The position numbers and the translations under genes are program-made. A stretch of DNA of 64,000 nt from Pseudoalteromonas sp. N1230-9. Lineage in GTDB: Bacteria > Pseudomonadota > Gammaproteobacteria > Enterobacterales > Alteromonadaceae. Every line of letters starts with the position of its first letter. Within the stretch, counting starts at the first letter, position 1. Shown here in pieces: positions 17,006-25,663 of the stretch. A model generated the notes under the pieces. The model was not told the DNA's origin and searched no databases. It was given only the letters and a program-made list of their open reading frames with translations. The stretch spans positions 507,001 to 571,000 of the forward strand of contig NZ_CP090419.1 in the NCBI RefSeq assembly GCF_032716425.1, in the 5' to 3' direction.

Positions 17006-18340
17006 TTAGCTAAGTAGTTGCCAAGAAAGCATATTGCTCTCCCACGTTACGGCGATTTTTCGAGGTAATGGCATAGAGTGAAACTCGGATTCATTCGAGT
17101 CCATTTGATATCCTGCGGTGTTGAGATAAACCATAAGGTCATCGCGCTGTGGTAGTTGCGATAAGGGAATAAACCGCCAACTCAACATGTCACTATCTAG
17201 GCATGTTGCGCCGCCAAAGGCTACCCGATACTCTCCTAGTATGCCGTTTGAGTGTTGTGAGAGTAGTAATGGACTCGGTAAATATTCACTTTCAAACCAT
17301 TGCTCTGACAATGATAAACTTGAGCCTGAAAGTGTCGCGATATAACAGTCGGATGTGCCAAGGTGGGGCTTAATCCCTTGTACTTTAAATAAGCTAATAC
17401 CGGCTTGATCGAGCAGTGCGCGCCCAGGTTCAAGCATCAATGTAAGGTCTTTTAGCTGTAATGCTTCTAATGCACTTTGTCCATGCTCGTTCTTCACCGC
17501 CAAAATAGCGAGCAAGGTATCCTCAAGGCTTTGCTTGGTATAATAGGGGTAAAACCCTGCAAAGGTTTTACCTGCAAAAAAGCATTCAAAGTCCAAGGCG
17601 TGTTGCCAGTGTTCGTCCTCTAAGTAGGAAATTGGGAGGCCGCCACCAATATTAATTTTTGATGGCGAGAGTCCCATTTGCTGGGCCTCATCTATTGCGC
17701 TGACTAAAGTATGAATGCTGTTGCCACGTGCATGTGGGCAATAACCACTTAGATGACAGCTAAATCCTTCTAAGCCCACCCATTCTTTGTATTCTCTGCA
17801 TTGGGTTAATAATGACGAAAGCTGGCACAGTGAACTGCCAAATCGTGAGGTTTTAGTCGATTGTGTTTGCAAACGTAGCAGCACTCGAGCGGGGATTTTT
17901 CGCTGCTTGGCTATGGCAATGACACAGTCTAATTCAGCATATGAATCAATGGCGATAAGCGCTTGATGAACAAGTGCTAAGTTAATAAGTGTATCTGACT
18001 TATGTGGGCCAGATACGCCAATTTTTACACCTTTAATACCCCCGCTTAAGGCAAGTTCAAACTCCTGTACACTCGCAACATCTACTCCAATATCGTATTC
18101 AGACGCAGCTTGGGTAAAGCACTGGGCTTTGTTAGCTTTTTTCGCGAAGTAAACCTCATGCTTGAGTCCCTGCTTAGTTAAAGCATCTTGCAGTGTTTCG
18201 ATATTTTCAGTAAAGCGCTGTGGAAACACTAAGTGTAGCGGCGCGCCCAACGCCGCTATCCATTCAAATAGTTTAGCTTTACTTTCTATTAGTAAGCTTT
18301 GTGTTTGTGAATGAAGTTTTGCAGCGAGGGCGTTATTCAT
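17006..18340 (-). CDS. Fold-type III PLP decarboxylase, Y4yA-like
   Basis: 444 residues, alanine racemase-like barrel followed by a beta domain, like diaminopimelate and ornithine decarboxylases. Visible residues: PLP Lys in YFAKKANK (64-71, Lys68 by alignment to the YxxKAN motif), His196, GGG at 232-234, EPGR at 304-307, and Cys380 with DSD in ATCLDSD. It is too different from LysA to be the lysine enzyme; I associate it with the Y4yA family, known from rhizobial siderophore-like loci, and functionally with SbnH. It probably decarboxylates a diaminoacid intermediate, substrate unknown. Its ATG overlaps the preceding permease stop (ATGA). Confidence 0.75.
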   Translation of the reverse strand: MNNALAAKLHSQTQSLLIESKAKLFEWIAALGAPLHLVFPQRFTENIETLQDALTKQGLKHEVYFAKKANKAQCFTQAASEYDIGVDVASVQEFELALSGGIKGVKIGVSGPHKSDTLINLALVHQALIAIDSYAELDCVIAIAKQRKIPARVLLRLQTQSTKTSRFGSSLCQLSSLLTQCREYKEWVGLEGFSCHLSGYCPHARGNSIHTLVSAIDEAQQMGLSPSKINIGGGLPISYLEDEHWQHALDFECFFAGKTFAGFYPYYTKQSLEDTLLAILAVKNEHGQSALEALQLKDLTLMLEPGRALLDQAGISLFKVQGIKPHLGTSDCYIATLSGSSLSLSEQWFESEYLPSPLLLSQHSNGILGEYRVAFGGATCLDSDMLSWRFIPLSQLPQRDDLMVYLNTAGYQMDSNESEFHSMPLPRKIAVTWESNMLSWQLLS

Positions 18341-19806
18341 ACAACTAACACCTCTTTGTTATTCGCACTGTCTAGTTTGTTAACGCGACGTTTTGCTATA
18401 AGGAGAAGGCCAACGGCTAGTAGCAGCAACCAGATTAATGGCGTGTAGCTGTTCACAGGTGTAGCAAATTCGCTGCTAAATTGAGGAATATCCGCAAGAT
18501 TCGTGAGCGTTGGCTTTGCGCTACAACCATCACACGGTGCAAAGTCTCCTCTTTGATTGGCTTTAGCAATCTCGTTGGCAAAGAAACGTTGTAGTGCTTG
18601 ATGATGAGCTTCAACTTCGCTCATAAAAGCGTAGTGACGCGTTAAACCGTTTCCAGCTAAATCAACCAATAGTGTTTGGACAATGAGCGCAGGGGAAAGA
18701 TACTGTAGTTTTTGAGCGCTTTGTTGTTGTGCTTGCTGCGCGTTTAAAAAGCGTGCATCTTGAACTTCCATTGCGCGTTCAACAGAGTTTATTGTCGCAA
18801 TTTTTTTTGTGGCGTAATCACTGGCGCCACTGCCATTTTTTGCAAGCTCTGGGTGGTCTTGAAAATACTGAGCTAAGGTTTTTTCACTCGCTTTTTGAGC
18901 ATCATCGCTGGCTGCTCGAAGACTATCTATATAGTGAATACGTGAAGGCGTTGGGTCGAGTAAAGCAATGCTTGTATTGACCAAAGCTGGAACAACAATC
19001 ACCAAGGCGAGCCAACAGGTAACGAGAGTCGCAGCATTGTTTGCGGCACTTTTGGCCCGACTATTAACCCAAGCTGTTAAAGCAATCCAAAACCCAGAAT
19101 AACACAGTACAATAAGGTTATAGCTAAGTAGTTCAGTAACACCCATCTGGTCTCTTATGATAACCAAAAGCAGGCTACTTATGAGTAAAAATGGCATTAC
19201 AATCAACGCACTTCGTAGTAGTAATTGGTAGGTGAGTAGATGCGTGGCACTGCCACCTTGAAGCATTAGTAGCCTTAATTGCCCGCCTTGGCGCTCACTG
19301 GCCAAGGCATTAAAACAAATGCTAATAATGAGTAGTGGCAGTAAATAGATCACCACAAAGCTTAAGTCGAACTGACCAAGTAACAGTGAAAGCGGGTGGA
19401 CATAATCATATTGATGAACAATATGCTGCTTTTCTTTAATCAGCATTTTAAAGTAATACGGTAATACATCCGCTTGTCCCGTAGCGATAGGAGCCGTTGC
19501 GAGCGGAGTTTTAGTAGCATAATTTTGCATCAAGTAAAAAGCTTGTCCGCGCAGGTCGTACGGGTCTTCCCACCATTTATGATTTTCGGTACTCGCGAGC
19601 CTTTCGGGTAATCCTGCTTTAGCATTTTGAATTGTTTGTTGCTGCATTTGTTGAGCAGCAAGTACTACGTCGCGTTGCTTATTGGCAAAATAATGGGCGT
19701 TAAAGAATGCCACGATTGCGAGCACGCTGGTGGTAAGAAAAAGTGTGAGTACGAGTTTCTCTCGCCATAGGTTTTTAAGCTCAGTGGCTAATATTAGGCG
19801 CTTCAT
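18337..19806 (-). CDS. ABC-2 type permease with DUF3526-like periplasmic domain (second)
   Basis: 489 residues. A first helix at about 20-38 is followed by a large extracytoplasmic region, then about five helices from 150 on (FDLSFVVIYLLPLLIISICF onward) and a last helix near 460. The segment LLDPTPSRIHYIDSLRAASDDAQ near 290 is characteristic of DUF3526 permeases. It pairs with the next permease and the ATPase. The CDS overlaps neighbours by 4 bp on both sides. The substrate is unknown; the cluster suggests the metallophore or a precursor. Confidence 0.8.
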   Translation of the reverse strand: MKRLILATELKNLWREKLVLTLFLTTSVLAIVAFFNAHYFANKQRDVVLAAQQMQQQTIQNAKAGLPERLASTENHKWWEDPYDLRGQAFYLMQNYATKTPLATAPIATGQADVLPYYFKMLIKEKQHIVHQYDYVHPLSLLLGQFDLSFVVIYLLPLLIISICFNALASERQGGQLRLLMLQGGSATHLLTYQLLLRSALIVMPFLLISSLLLVIIRDQMGVTELLSYNLIVLCYSGFWIALTAWVNSRAKSAANNAATLVTCWLALVIVVPALVNTSIALLDPTPSRIHYIDSLRAASDDAQKASEKTLAQYFQDHPELAKNGSGASDYATKKIATINSVERAMEVQDARFLNAQQAQQQSAQKLQYLSPALIVQTLLVDLAGNGLTRHYAFMSEVEAHHQALQRFFANEIAKANQRGDFAPCDGCSAKPTLTNLADIPQFSSEFATPVNSYTPLIWLLLLAVGLLLIAKRRVNKLDSANNKEVLVV

Positions 19807-21203
19807 CTTTGTTCCTCTAAACGTAGCTTTTTAATTGCAAATAAACTAAGTAGCACCAGTACAATCAGCCAAAAGGCAAAGCTTATAAGGCTAATAACGT
19901 AGTGAGGCAGGTAGTGAGCAAAACGTGGATATTGGTATGAAAACTCAGGGATCTGCTGCCATAACTCTTTTCCAGCGGTGTAATGTCCCTGGGCCTTATG
20001 ACCATGATCTCTTTGATTAAAGTTAAGGACTTCTTGCATTAGGCGACGATGTTGCTCTGCTGCATTTTCAAAAGATTGCTGGTGGCTAAAATCAGTGGCT
20101 GCGGTCGCCATCGAAAGTGTTTGTACTGCGATAAAGGGGGTTAGCAACCCTGCCAACTGGTAGCTTTGTGACTGTGCTTCAAGCTGTTCTAAACGGGCTT
20201 CAAATAAGCGATCAAAGATTTTGTCGGCGTACTGTTCACCAAATTGGAGTTGTGCTCCGGCATAATCGAAGGGTAAGTCTGCTACTTGGCTGACGCCATA
20301 CTGGGCGAGTGTTTGCTGCTTAAATTTTTCAATCGCATCGAGGCGTGCATTGGTATAAACCTCGCTTTCAAGTTTTGCTTGAAACGCTTGACCAGACCCT
20401 TGTGGATGCAAGGTGGTTGCAATATTCATTGCAAGTTTTGGCAGTAATAATGTTGCGAATGCCCAAATAGTAAGTAATGTAATTAATGCGCGTCGTGCCG
20501 TAGGAAGTAGGCTTGAGAGTGTCGTAGTGATTAATGCCCAAAGCAATAGGTAAATTAAATAAGAGAGTAAAAATAGAGCACTTCTTAGCGTATAAGGTGC
20601 CTCGTTCGCAGTTTGGCTATAAAGTAAAAAAAGTGCAACGGGTAGCAAGAACAGGCATGAAAGTGTGAAAAGCACAGCACATTTAGCAAAAAACAACTTT
20701 GCTGGGCTTGCACCTGCTGCAAGTAGTTGTTTTAAAGTGCCTTGCTCGCGTTCCCGTGCAAGTAATGGGTAGCCAATTAAAATGATCAATAAGGGTAATA
20801 ACACTTGCAACACGAAGGCGGGTGATAAGCTCCCAAAGCGCGACAACGGCACGTTATCTTGTGCGCTTCTAAATAAGCTATCGTTACGAATGTGCGCCTC
20901 TAACCTCAATACATTTCCTTGATAGGCTTGTAATCCATCATCGAGTGCTGCCAGCGGCGTGGTGGGCTTAACGACATAAATGCCGTAATGAGCGGCAGAG
21001 TGGGGGCCTTTCTCACCTTGGTTTAGCCAGCGTAATTGCTCTGATTGAGATACCTCGTTTACGGCTTGTTGATAGCTTTGATGGCTTTTAAAACCAGTCA
21101 CACAGGCCAGTAATAATAACAAAATAGCAATGCCACTTAGCCAGAGTGCTTGACCTTGCCGCTTAGTATCGAGCCATTCTTTTTTAAAAGTACTTTGTAA
21201 CAT
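19803..21203 (-). CDS. ABC-2 type permease with DUF3526-like periplasmic domain (first)
   Basis: 466 residues with the same architecture as its neighbour: one N-terminal helix (near 20-40), a long loop, helices from about 128 (LSPAFVLQVLLPLLIILIGYP) to 265, another large periplasmic section, and a final helix near 435-455. Such permeases belong to the NosY-like ABC-2 group. Its start shares the TAATG junction with the ATPase stop. The two different permeases probably form a heterodimeric exporter. Confidence 0.8.
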   Translation of the reverse strand: MLQSTFKKEWLDTKRQGQALWLSGIAILLLLLACVTGFKSHQSYQQAVNEVSQSEQLRWLNQGEKGPHSAAHYGIYVVKPTTPLAALDDGLQAYQGNVLRLEAHIRNDSLFRSAQDNVPLSRFGSLSPAFVLQVLLPLLIILIGYPLLAREREQGTLKQLLAAGASPAKLFFAKCAVLFTLSCLFLLPVALFLLYSQTANEAPYTLRSALFLLSYLIYLLLWALITTTLSSLLPTARRALITLLTIWAFATLLLPKLAMNIATTLHPQGSGQAFQAKLESEVYTNARLDAIEKFKQQTLAQYGVSQVADLPFDYAGAQLQFGEQYADKIFDRLFEARLEQLEAQSQSYQLAGLLTPFIAVQTLSMATAATDFSHQQSFENAAEQHRRLMQEVLNFNQRDHGHKAQGHYTAGKELWQQIPEFSYQYPRFAHYLPHYVISLISFAFWLIVLVLLSLFAIKKLRLEEQR

Positions 21204-21922
21204 TAGGCGCCCACCTTGATATGCTTAAGGTATACAGATTCAAGTTGGACTTCTTTTAATTGTTCGAAAAGTAACGTGTCGACTAGTTGCCCTTGATTAA
21301 TAATTGCAACACGATGCGCATCCTCTTGAGCACGGTATAAGTCGTGGGTCGCCATTAAGATTGCGACCCCTTGTTTCGCTAGCGATTGTATGAGTTGACT
21401 AAACTCATGGCTAGCTGATGGATCAAGGCCTGAAGTTGGTTCATCTAAAATCAATGCTTTAGCTTGTTTTGCAAGCGCTATAGCAATTCCTACTTTTTGT
21501 CTCATCCCTTTTGAATAGGTTGCAACGGGTTTATCTACAGCATGGCTTGGTAGTTTTACTTCAGCGAGTAGGGCACGAAATTCGTCATCGCTTTTGTCGA
21601 TACTTGCCACTTTGCTGAAATAGGCGAGATTTTCAAGTCCAGTTAGACGAGGATAGAGAGCCACTTGCTCGGGAATATACGCTAAATGCTGCCTCGCTGT
21701 TACAACATTGAGTTGTGGGTTTACCCCTGCAATAGTGATTTCACCTGCATCAGGTTGTAAAAAACCTAACAGGCAATTAATGGTGGTTGTTTTTCCTGCG
21801 CCGTTAGGACCAAGCAGCGCTAAAATCTCTCCTTGATGTACGGCCAAGCTTAAACCTTGAAGGGCTTGATATTCGCCAAAGCGCTTTTGTAAGTTATTAA
21901 TTTGAATAATGGGTGTGGTCAT
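21203..21922 (-). CDS. ABC transporter ATP-binding protein
   Basis: 239 residues, one nucleotide-binding domain. Walker A GPNGAGKT at 38-45, Q-loop near 85, signature YSKGMRQK at 136-143, Walker B ALILDEPTSGLD at 156-167, switch His in ATHD. The closest type is the ABC-2 exporter ATPase (NosF/CcmA-like). It lies 9 bp after the TonB receptor gene and one base overlaps the first permease, so it energises the two-permease exporter. Confidence 0.9.
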   Translation of the reverse strand: MTTPIIQINNLQKRFGEYQALQGLSLAVHQGEILALLGPNGAGKTTTINCLLGFLQPDAGEITIAGVNPQLNVVTARQHLAYIPEQVALYPRLTGLENLAYFSKVASIDKSDDEFRALLAEVKLPSHAVDKPVATYSKGMRQKVGIAIALAKQAKALILDEPTSGLDPSASHEFSQLIQSLAKQGVAILMATHDLYRAQEDAHRVAIINQGQLVDTLLFEQLKEVQLESVYLKHIKVGA

Positions 21923-21931
21923 GATTTATCC

Positions 21932-24037
21932 TTAAAAGCTGACGCTTAATGATGCAATAAGTGTCCGGCCGCGACCTGGCGCGACGCCCCAATCTATGCC
22001 TTTAGCACCGCCAGACAGCCAGTACTCTTTATCAAATAGGTTTTCGGCCTTAATTCGCAGTGTGGTGTTAAAATCACTAAAGTGATATTTGGCACCTAAA
22101 TCAAAGCGTGTATAAGACGGAAGGTTCAAATTGTTATTAACATTTTGCTCCCGTTCACCCACATGAAACATGCCTGCATTTACACTTAGGTTTTCTAAGA
22201 AAGGGAGTTGATAATCTAAAAATAAATTTGCTTGGAATTTAGGAACATTTGCAGGGCGGTTACCATTGAGTGCAGGTTCACCATCAAGCTCATCCAAACT
22301 AGGGTCCATAAATGTTATCGAAGCAACAGTTGATAGGCCCTCAATAAACGAGCCGCTGGCATTAAGTTCGATGCCTTTATGAGATTGGGTCCCGTCTTGT
22401 ACAAAGTAATTGGTGATGTGGTTATGGTATTCCAGCATTTTTTCAATTTCGAATACGGCAACGGAATAGTTCATTGAGTCAGTTTGGTATTTTATACCGG
22501 CTTCTATTTGTTCACTTTCTTGTGGCCCTAACGATTCGCCCTCGTTAATTGCTCCACTGCCAATTACTGCTACGCCACCTTCTCCAGCACCTTCAGAGTA
22601 ACTGGCATAAAAAGCGAGTTGATCGTTTGGGTTATAATTTAAGCCAATAATAGGTGTGTTGAAGGTGCGATCATCTAATGTTGATTTAGCTTGGTTTGGT
22701 GCGGTTTGATCTTTTTTATATTGAATATGACGCAGCCCTAGAGTCGCATAAAATACATCATTAAAATGCAGGGTATCGGTAATGAAAAATGAGCTTTCGG
22801 TTGTGTCGGTTGTTGTTGGGTCGGGGTATTCTGGGAAGACAGGTTTACTTACATGTATAGGGTCAAATATGTTACCAACAGGATTGTCTAACTCAAACCA
22901 GCGACCATCTTTAGATTGGTAGTCACGAATACTTGCGCCAACAACGAGTTCATGTTCAATACCTGCAGTAACAAGTTGCCCTGTAAAGAAGCTGTGTGCA
23001 GAAACCGTATCATAGGTTTCATCTGGCGTTACTTGAATACTTGCTGATAGAACACTTCCTTCTAAATCAACTGAATATATATCAGGAAAAATAGTGAACC
23101 GGTCATTCCCAGAAAGTGCGACTTGGTTAACCCACTGCCAGTTATCATTGAGCCAAAAATCCACTCGCGCCGCTATATTGAAGGACTCGGTTTTATATTT
23201 TGCCCAAGGTTGGCCAAGTAGTACTTCACTGGTATCTACATAAGGTGGGAGCACGGAACGGCTATCATCATTTGGGTCACGCGCTAAGCCAATAAGAGGT
23301 TGTGATACAGTACTTTTGTCTTGATAGTCGCCATCTAAGCGAATAAAAATACGGTCAGACAGTTGCCAGTCTAGAGCTGCGCTGAAAAAGTACCTTTCTA
23401 GGTCGTCACCACCAGTAAAGTCGCCATTTTTTTCTGCTGCGGCGTTGATACGATAACCAAACGTTTGCTCACTATCTAAAGGACCACCAAAATCTACATG
23501 AATATAACGGCCCGCACGACTACGAAATTCTGTCGTGATATCTAAAAAGGAGTCCATTGTTGGGCGCTTCGTTACATAGTTAATCGTGCCGCCAGGGTTG
23601 TTAAAACCCGAGACTAAGCTTGATGGACCTTTAATAATATCGATTCGTTGAATATTCTCCAGTGGAACATCCTGATAAGGAGCAAGAGCAAGGCCATCTC
23701 GTCTTAGACCGTTTGTCCAATCGAGTTGAAAGCCCCTCAGGCTGACAAAATCAAATACTGTGCCGATAGCCGTATTTTGTACAGATGCATCATTGGCAAG
23801 CACTTCGCTCAACGTTTTTACTCTTTGATTTGTTATTAACTCTTCAGAAAAAGATTGAATAGAAATAGGTAAAAACTGAGGATCTTTAATTCCTAGTGCC
23901 GAGGCATTTACATCTCGGGTACTATAAAGTGGTGTACGCGTACCTTGAACTTCAAGTTTTTCAATAGATTGAGTTGCAAATGATTGCATTGAAAATAAAC
24001 CAGTAAGAGCACTTACTGTTAGAACAGACCTTTTCAT
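21932..24037 (-). CDS. TonB-dependent siderophore receptor
   Basis: 701 residues. Signal peptide MKRSVLTVSALTGLFSMQSFA; no extra N-terminal signalling domain, so not a FecA-type transducer. The plug domain (about 30-180) has the typical LPISIQSFSEELI, VSLRGFQ and IKGPSSLVSGFNNPGGTINYVTK-like motifs of ferric-siderophore receptors (FhuE/FoxA type). A 22-strand type barrel ends in SVSF with a terminal Phe. It is the first gene of the leftward operon, which implies uptake of the metal complex of whatever the operon makes. Confidence 0.88.
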   Translation of the reverse strand: MKRSVLTVSALTGLFSMQSFATQSIEKLEVQGTRTPLYSTRDVNASALGIKDPQFLPISIQSFSEELITNQRVKTLSEVLANDASVQNTAIGTVFDFVSLRGFQLDWTNGLRRDGLALAPYQDVPLENIQRIDIIKGPSSLVSGFNNPGGTINYVTKRPTMDSFLDITTEFRSRAGRYIHVDFGGPLDSEQTFGYRINAAAEKNGDFTGGDDLERYFFSAALDWQLSDRIFIRLDGDYQDKSTVSQPLIGLARDPNDDSRSVLPPYVDTSEVLLGQPWAKYKTESFNIAARVDFWLNDNWQWVNQVALSGNDRFTIFPDIYSVDLEGSVLSASIQVTPDETYDTVSAHSFFTGQLVTAGIEHELVVGASIRDYQSKDGRWFELDNPVGNIFDPIHVSKPVFPEYPDPTTTDTTESSFFITDTLHFNDVFYATLGLRHIQYKKDQTAPNQAKSTLDDRTFNTPIIGLNYNPNDQLAFYASYSEGAGEGGVAVIGSGAINEGESLGPQESEQIEAGIKYQTDSMNYSVAVFEIEKMLEYHNHITNYFVQDGTQSHKGIELNASGSFIEGLSTVASITFMDPSLDELDGEPALNGNRPANVPKFQANLFLDYQLPFLENLSVNAGMFHVGEREQNVNNNLNLPSYTRFDLGAKYHFSDFNTTLRIKAENLFDKEYWLSGGAKGIDWGVAPGRGRTLIASLSVSF

Positions 24038-24132
24038 TTTTTTCCAACCAGAATTTAAGTAGTGTAAGTAATTATTGTTTTGTTAAATGTTATAACGTAG
24101 CTAATAAAGCATGTTTAAATTTTAATTGGAAG

Positions 24133-24147
24133 TGATAATAGTTATCA
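24133..24147. promoter_or_regulatory. Fur-box-like palindrome upstream of the TonB receptor operon
   Basis: TGATAATAGTTATCA is a perfect inverted repeat with a 3-bp centre and matches the Fur core closely (TGATAATNATTATCA). It lies about 96 bp before the ATG of the receptor gene on the minus strand, a normal place for a Fur-repressed promoter. Confidence 0.7.
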
Positions 24148-24312
24148 TTTTATTGTGTTTGTTTTTTTGTTTTGGGAATGGGGATAATAAAAAATGAGCG
24201 CTTATTGTGGCCCGTGGAGATCACCTTTACTAGCAAGTATTAAGTGAACAAAGGCATATTATTAGCCAGCTTATGCGTTGTTATATTATTACGTTTTTAG
24301 ATATAAAGTTAT

Positions 24313-24352
24313 TGTAAATGACTGTAAATGACTGTAAATGACTGTAAATGAA
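24313..24352. repeat. Four tandem copies of TGTAAATGAC (10-bp period)
   Basis: TGTAAATGAC is repeated three times exactly plus a fourth TGTAAATGAA. The period equals about one helical turn. It could be a set of protein-binding iterons or slippage-prone microsatellite DNA. Confidence 0.75.
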
Positions 24353-24575
24353 TTTGTGATATAGCAAAGCAATTGTCTTTGTTTAAATTACTCGTATTGC
24401 TTCTAACATGAACTGAGCTTGTGTTTAGAGGTTGTGATGAAGTACCTTTTTTTAGAAAAAGCCCAACACATGCTACAGATTCTCTCATTTTATAACTAAC
24501 TGATGTTGTTAAAAATATATTTTAATTACAAAAATAATTACCTTTTATGAATATTAATTGACGTTTTTATTTCAA

Positions 24576-24593
24576 CTGTCATCTTTCTGTCAT
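24576..24593 (+). promoter_or_regulatory. Pho box upstream of the porin
   Basis: Two CTGTCAT heptamers separated by CTTT, giving an 18-bp unit with the 11-bp repeat spacing of PhoB sites. It lies about 70 bp before the porin ATG. Confidence 0.75.
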
Positions 24594-24663
24594 TTTTTGC
24601 TGGCACACTGCGCTCAATCAAACACGAGTATGTGTTTTTTGTTGCGATTATTGAGGAAACGAC

Positions 24664-25596
24664 ATGAAATTTGCAAAGTCTAGCTTATTCCTAGCTTTAT
24701 TTGGTGGTTTATCTTTTTCTGCATTAGCTGATGTAGATTTATATGGTAAAGCCAACGTGACTGTTCAATCATCAGATGATGGCGAAGGGTCTTTTACTGA
24801 AATTAAAAGCAATAACTCACGTTTTGGCTTAAAAGGTTCTGAGAAGCTAACTGAAGGCTTAGAAGCTGTATACAAATTTGAGTTTGGTGTTGATGTCTCT
24901 GATGCTGATTCGAAAGGCGATAACGATGACAACATTACTGCACGTAACCAATATGTAGGTGTTAAAGGTGGCTTTGGTCAAGTTGTAATTGGTCGTAATG
25001 ACACTGCAATGAAGCAATCTCAAGGTAAAATTGATTTATTTAATGACCTTGAAGGTGATATTAAAAACGTATTCAAAGGTGAGAATCGTTTAGGTGATTC
25101 TATCTCTTATGCATCAAACGATTTTAGCGGTTTCAAAGTATTAGCGACTTACATCGCGGAAGATGATGTAGATGCTGATGATGGTTACTCAGTAGCACTG
25201 ACGTATGGTGACGCTAAACTTAAAGAAAGCAAAATATACGCTTCTGTTGCAGCAGACAGCGAAGTGAAAGGCTACGATATTGTTCGTGCGACAGTGCAAG
25301 GTAAAGTTGGCGACTTCAAACTAGGCGCAATGTACCAAACACAAGAAAAAGTAGATGGCAGTGCAGAGGCTGACGGCTATTTAGTGAATGCGGCTTATCA
25401 AATGAATAGCAATACATTTAAAGTTCAATATCAAGTAATTGACTTTGATGAAGGCGACAAGAAAACAGCTATTTCAGCAGGTGTTGATCACAAGCTAAGC
25501 AAAAACACCAAGGTATTTGGTTTCTACTCAACATTTGATACTGACAACCAAGTTGATCAAGACTACTTAGGTGTTGGTATTGAGTACAAGTTTTAA
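24664..25596 (+). CDS. General porin, probably phosphate-starvation induced
   Basis: 310 residues. Signal peptide MKFAKSSLFLALFGGLSFSALA, then a Gram-negative porin (DVDLYGKANVTVQ... start, KSNNSRFGLKGSEKLTEGLEAVYKFEFG, NQYVGVKGGFGQVVIGRNDT constriction-loop region) and a C-terminal Phe (YKF). It is expected to be a 16-stranded trimeric outer membrane channel. The Pho box upstream suggests a PhoE-like role in anion uptake under phosphate limitation; this is inferred from the operator, not from pore residues. Ribosome binding site GAGGAAACGAC; a strong terminator follows. Confidence 0.88.
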   Translation: MKFAKSSLFLALFGGLSFSALADVDLYGKANVTVQSSDDGEGSFTEIKSNNSRFGLKGSEKLTEGLEAVYKFEFGVDVSDADSKGDNDDNITARNQYVGVKGGFGQVVIGRNDTAMKQSQGKIDLFNDLEGDIKNVFKGENRLGDSISYASNDFSGFKVLATYIAEDDVDADDGYSVALTYGDAKLKESKIYASVAADSEVKGYDIVRATVQGKVGDFKLGAMYQTQEKVDGSAEADGYLVNAAYQMNSNTFKVQYQVIDFDEGDKKTAISAGVDHKLSKNTKVFGFYSTFDTDNQVDQDYLGVGIEYKF

Positions 25597-25626
25597 TCCT
25601 CTAAAGGAATAACTCCCTTACTTGTT

Positions 25627-25651
25627 AGCCCAGCATCTGCTGGGCTTTTTT
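25627..25651 (+). terminator. Rho-independent terminator of the porin gene
   Basis: AGCCCAGCA / TGCTGGGCT stem with a two-base loop followed by TTTTT. It also lies just beyond the end of convergent recG. Confidence 0.9.
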
Positions 25652-25663
25652 GTATGATCTGTC

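Larger units (their letters stand above)
24038..24663. other. 626-bp divergent intergenic region between TonB receptor and porin
   Basis: It holds the Fur-like site (24133-24147), four 10-bp direct repeats (24313-24352) and a Pho box (24576-24593). No open frame with a ribosome binding site was found in it. The middle (24150-24310) shows nothing I can name. Confidence 0.7.

Noticed and set aside
24080..24098. Zur-box-like ATGTTATAACGT upstream of the TonB receptor
   Set aside because: The two half sites GTTAT and ATAAC abut without the spacing of a real Zur operator; kept only as a reason to test zinc as well as iron.
24313..24352. Possible CRISPR array
   Set aside because: Ten-bp units without spacers; simple tandem repeat.
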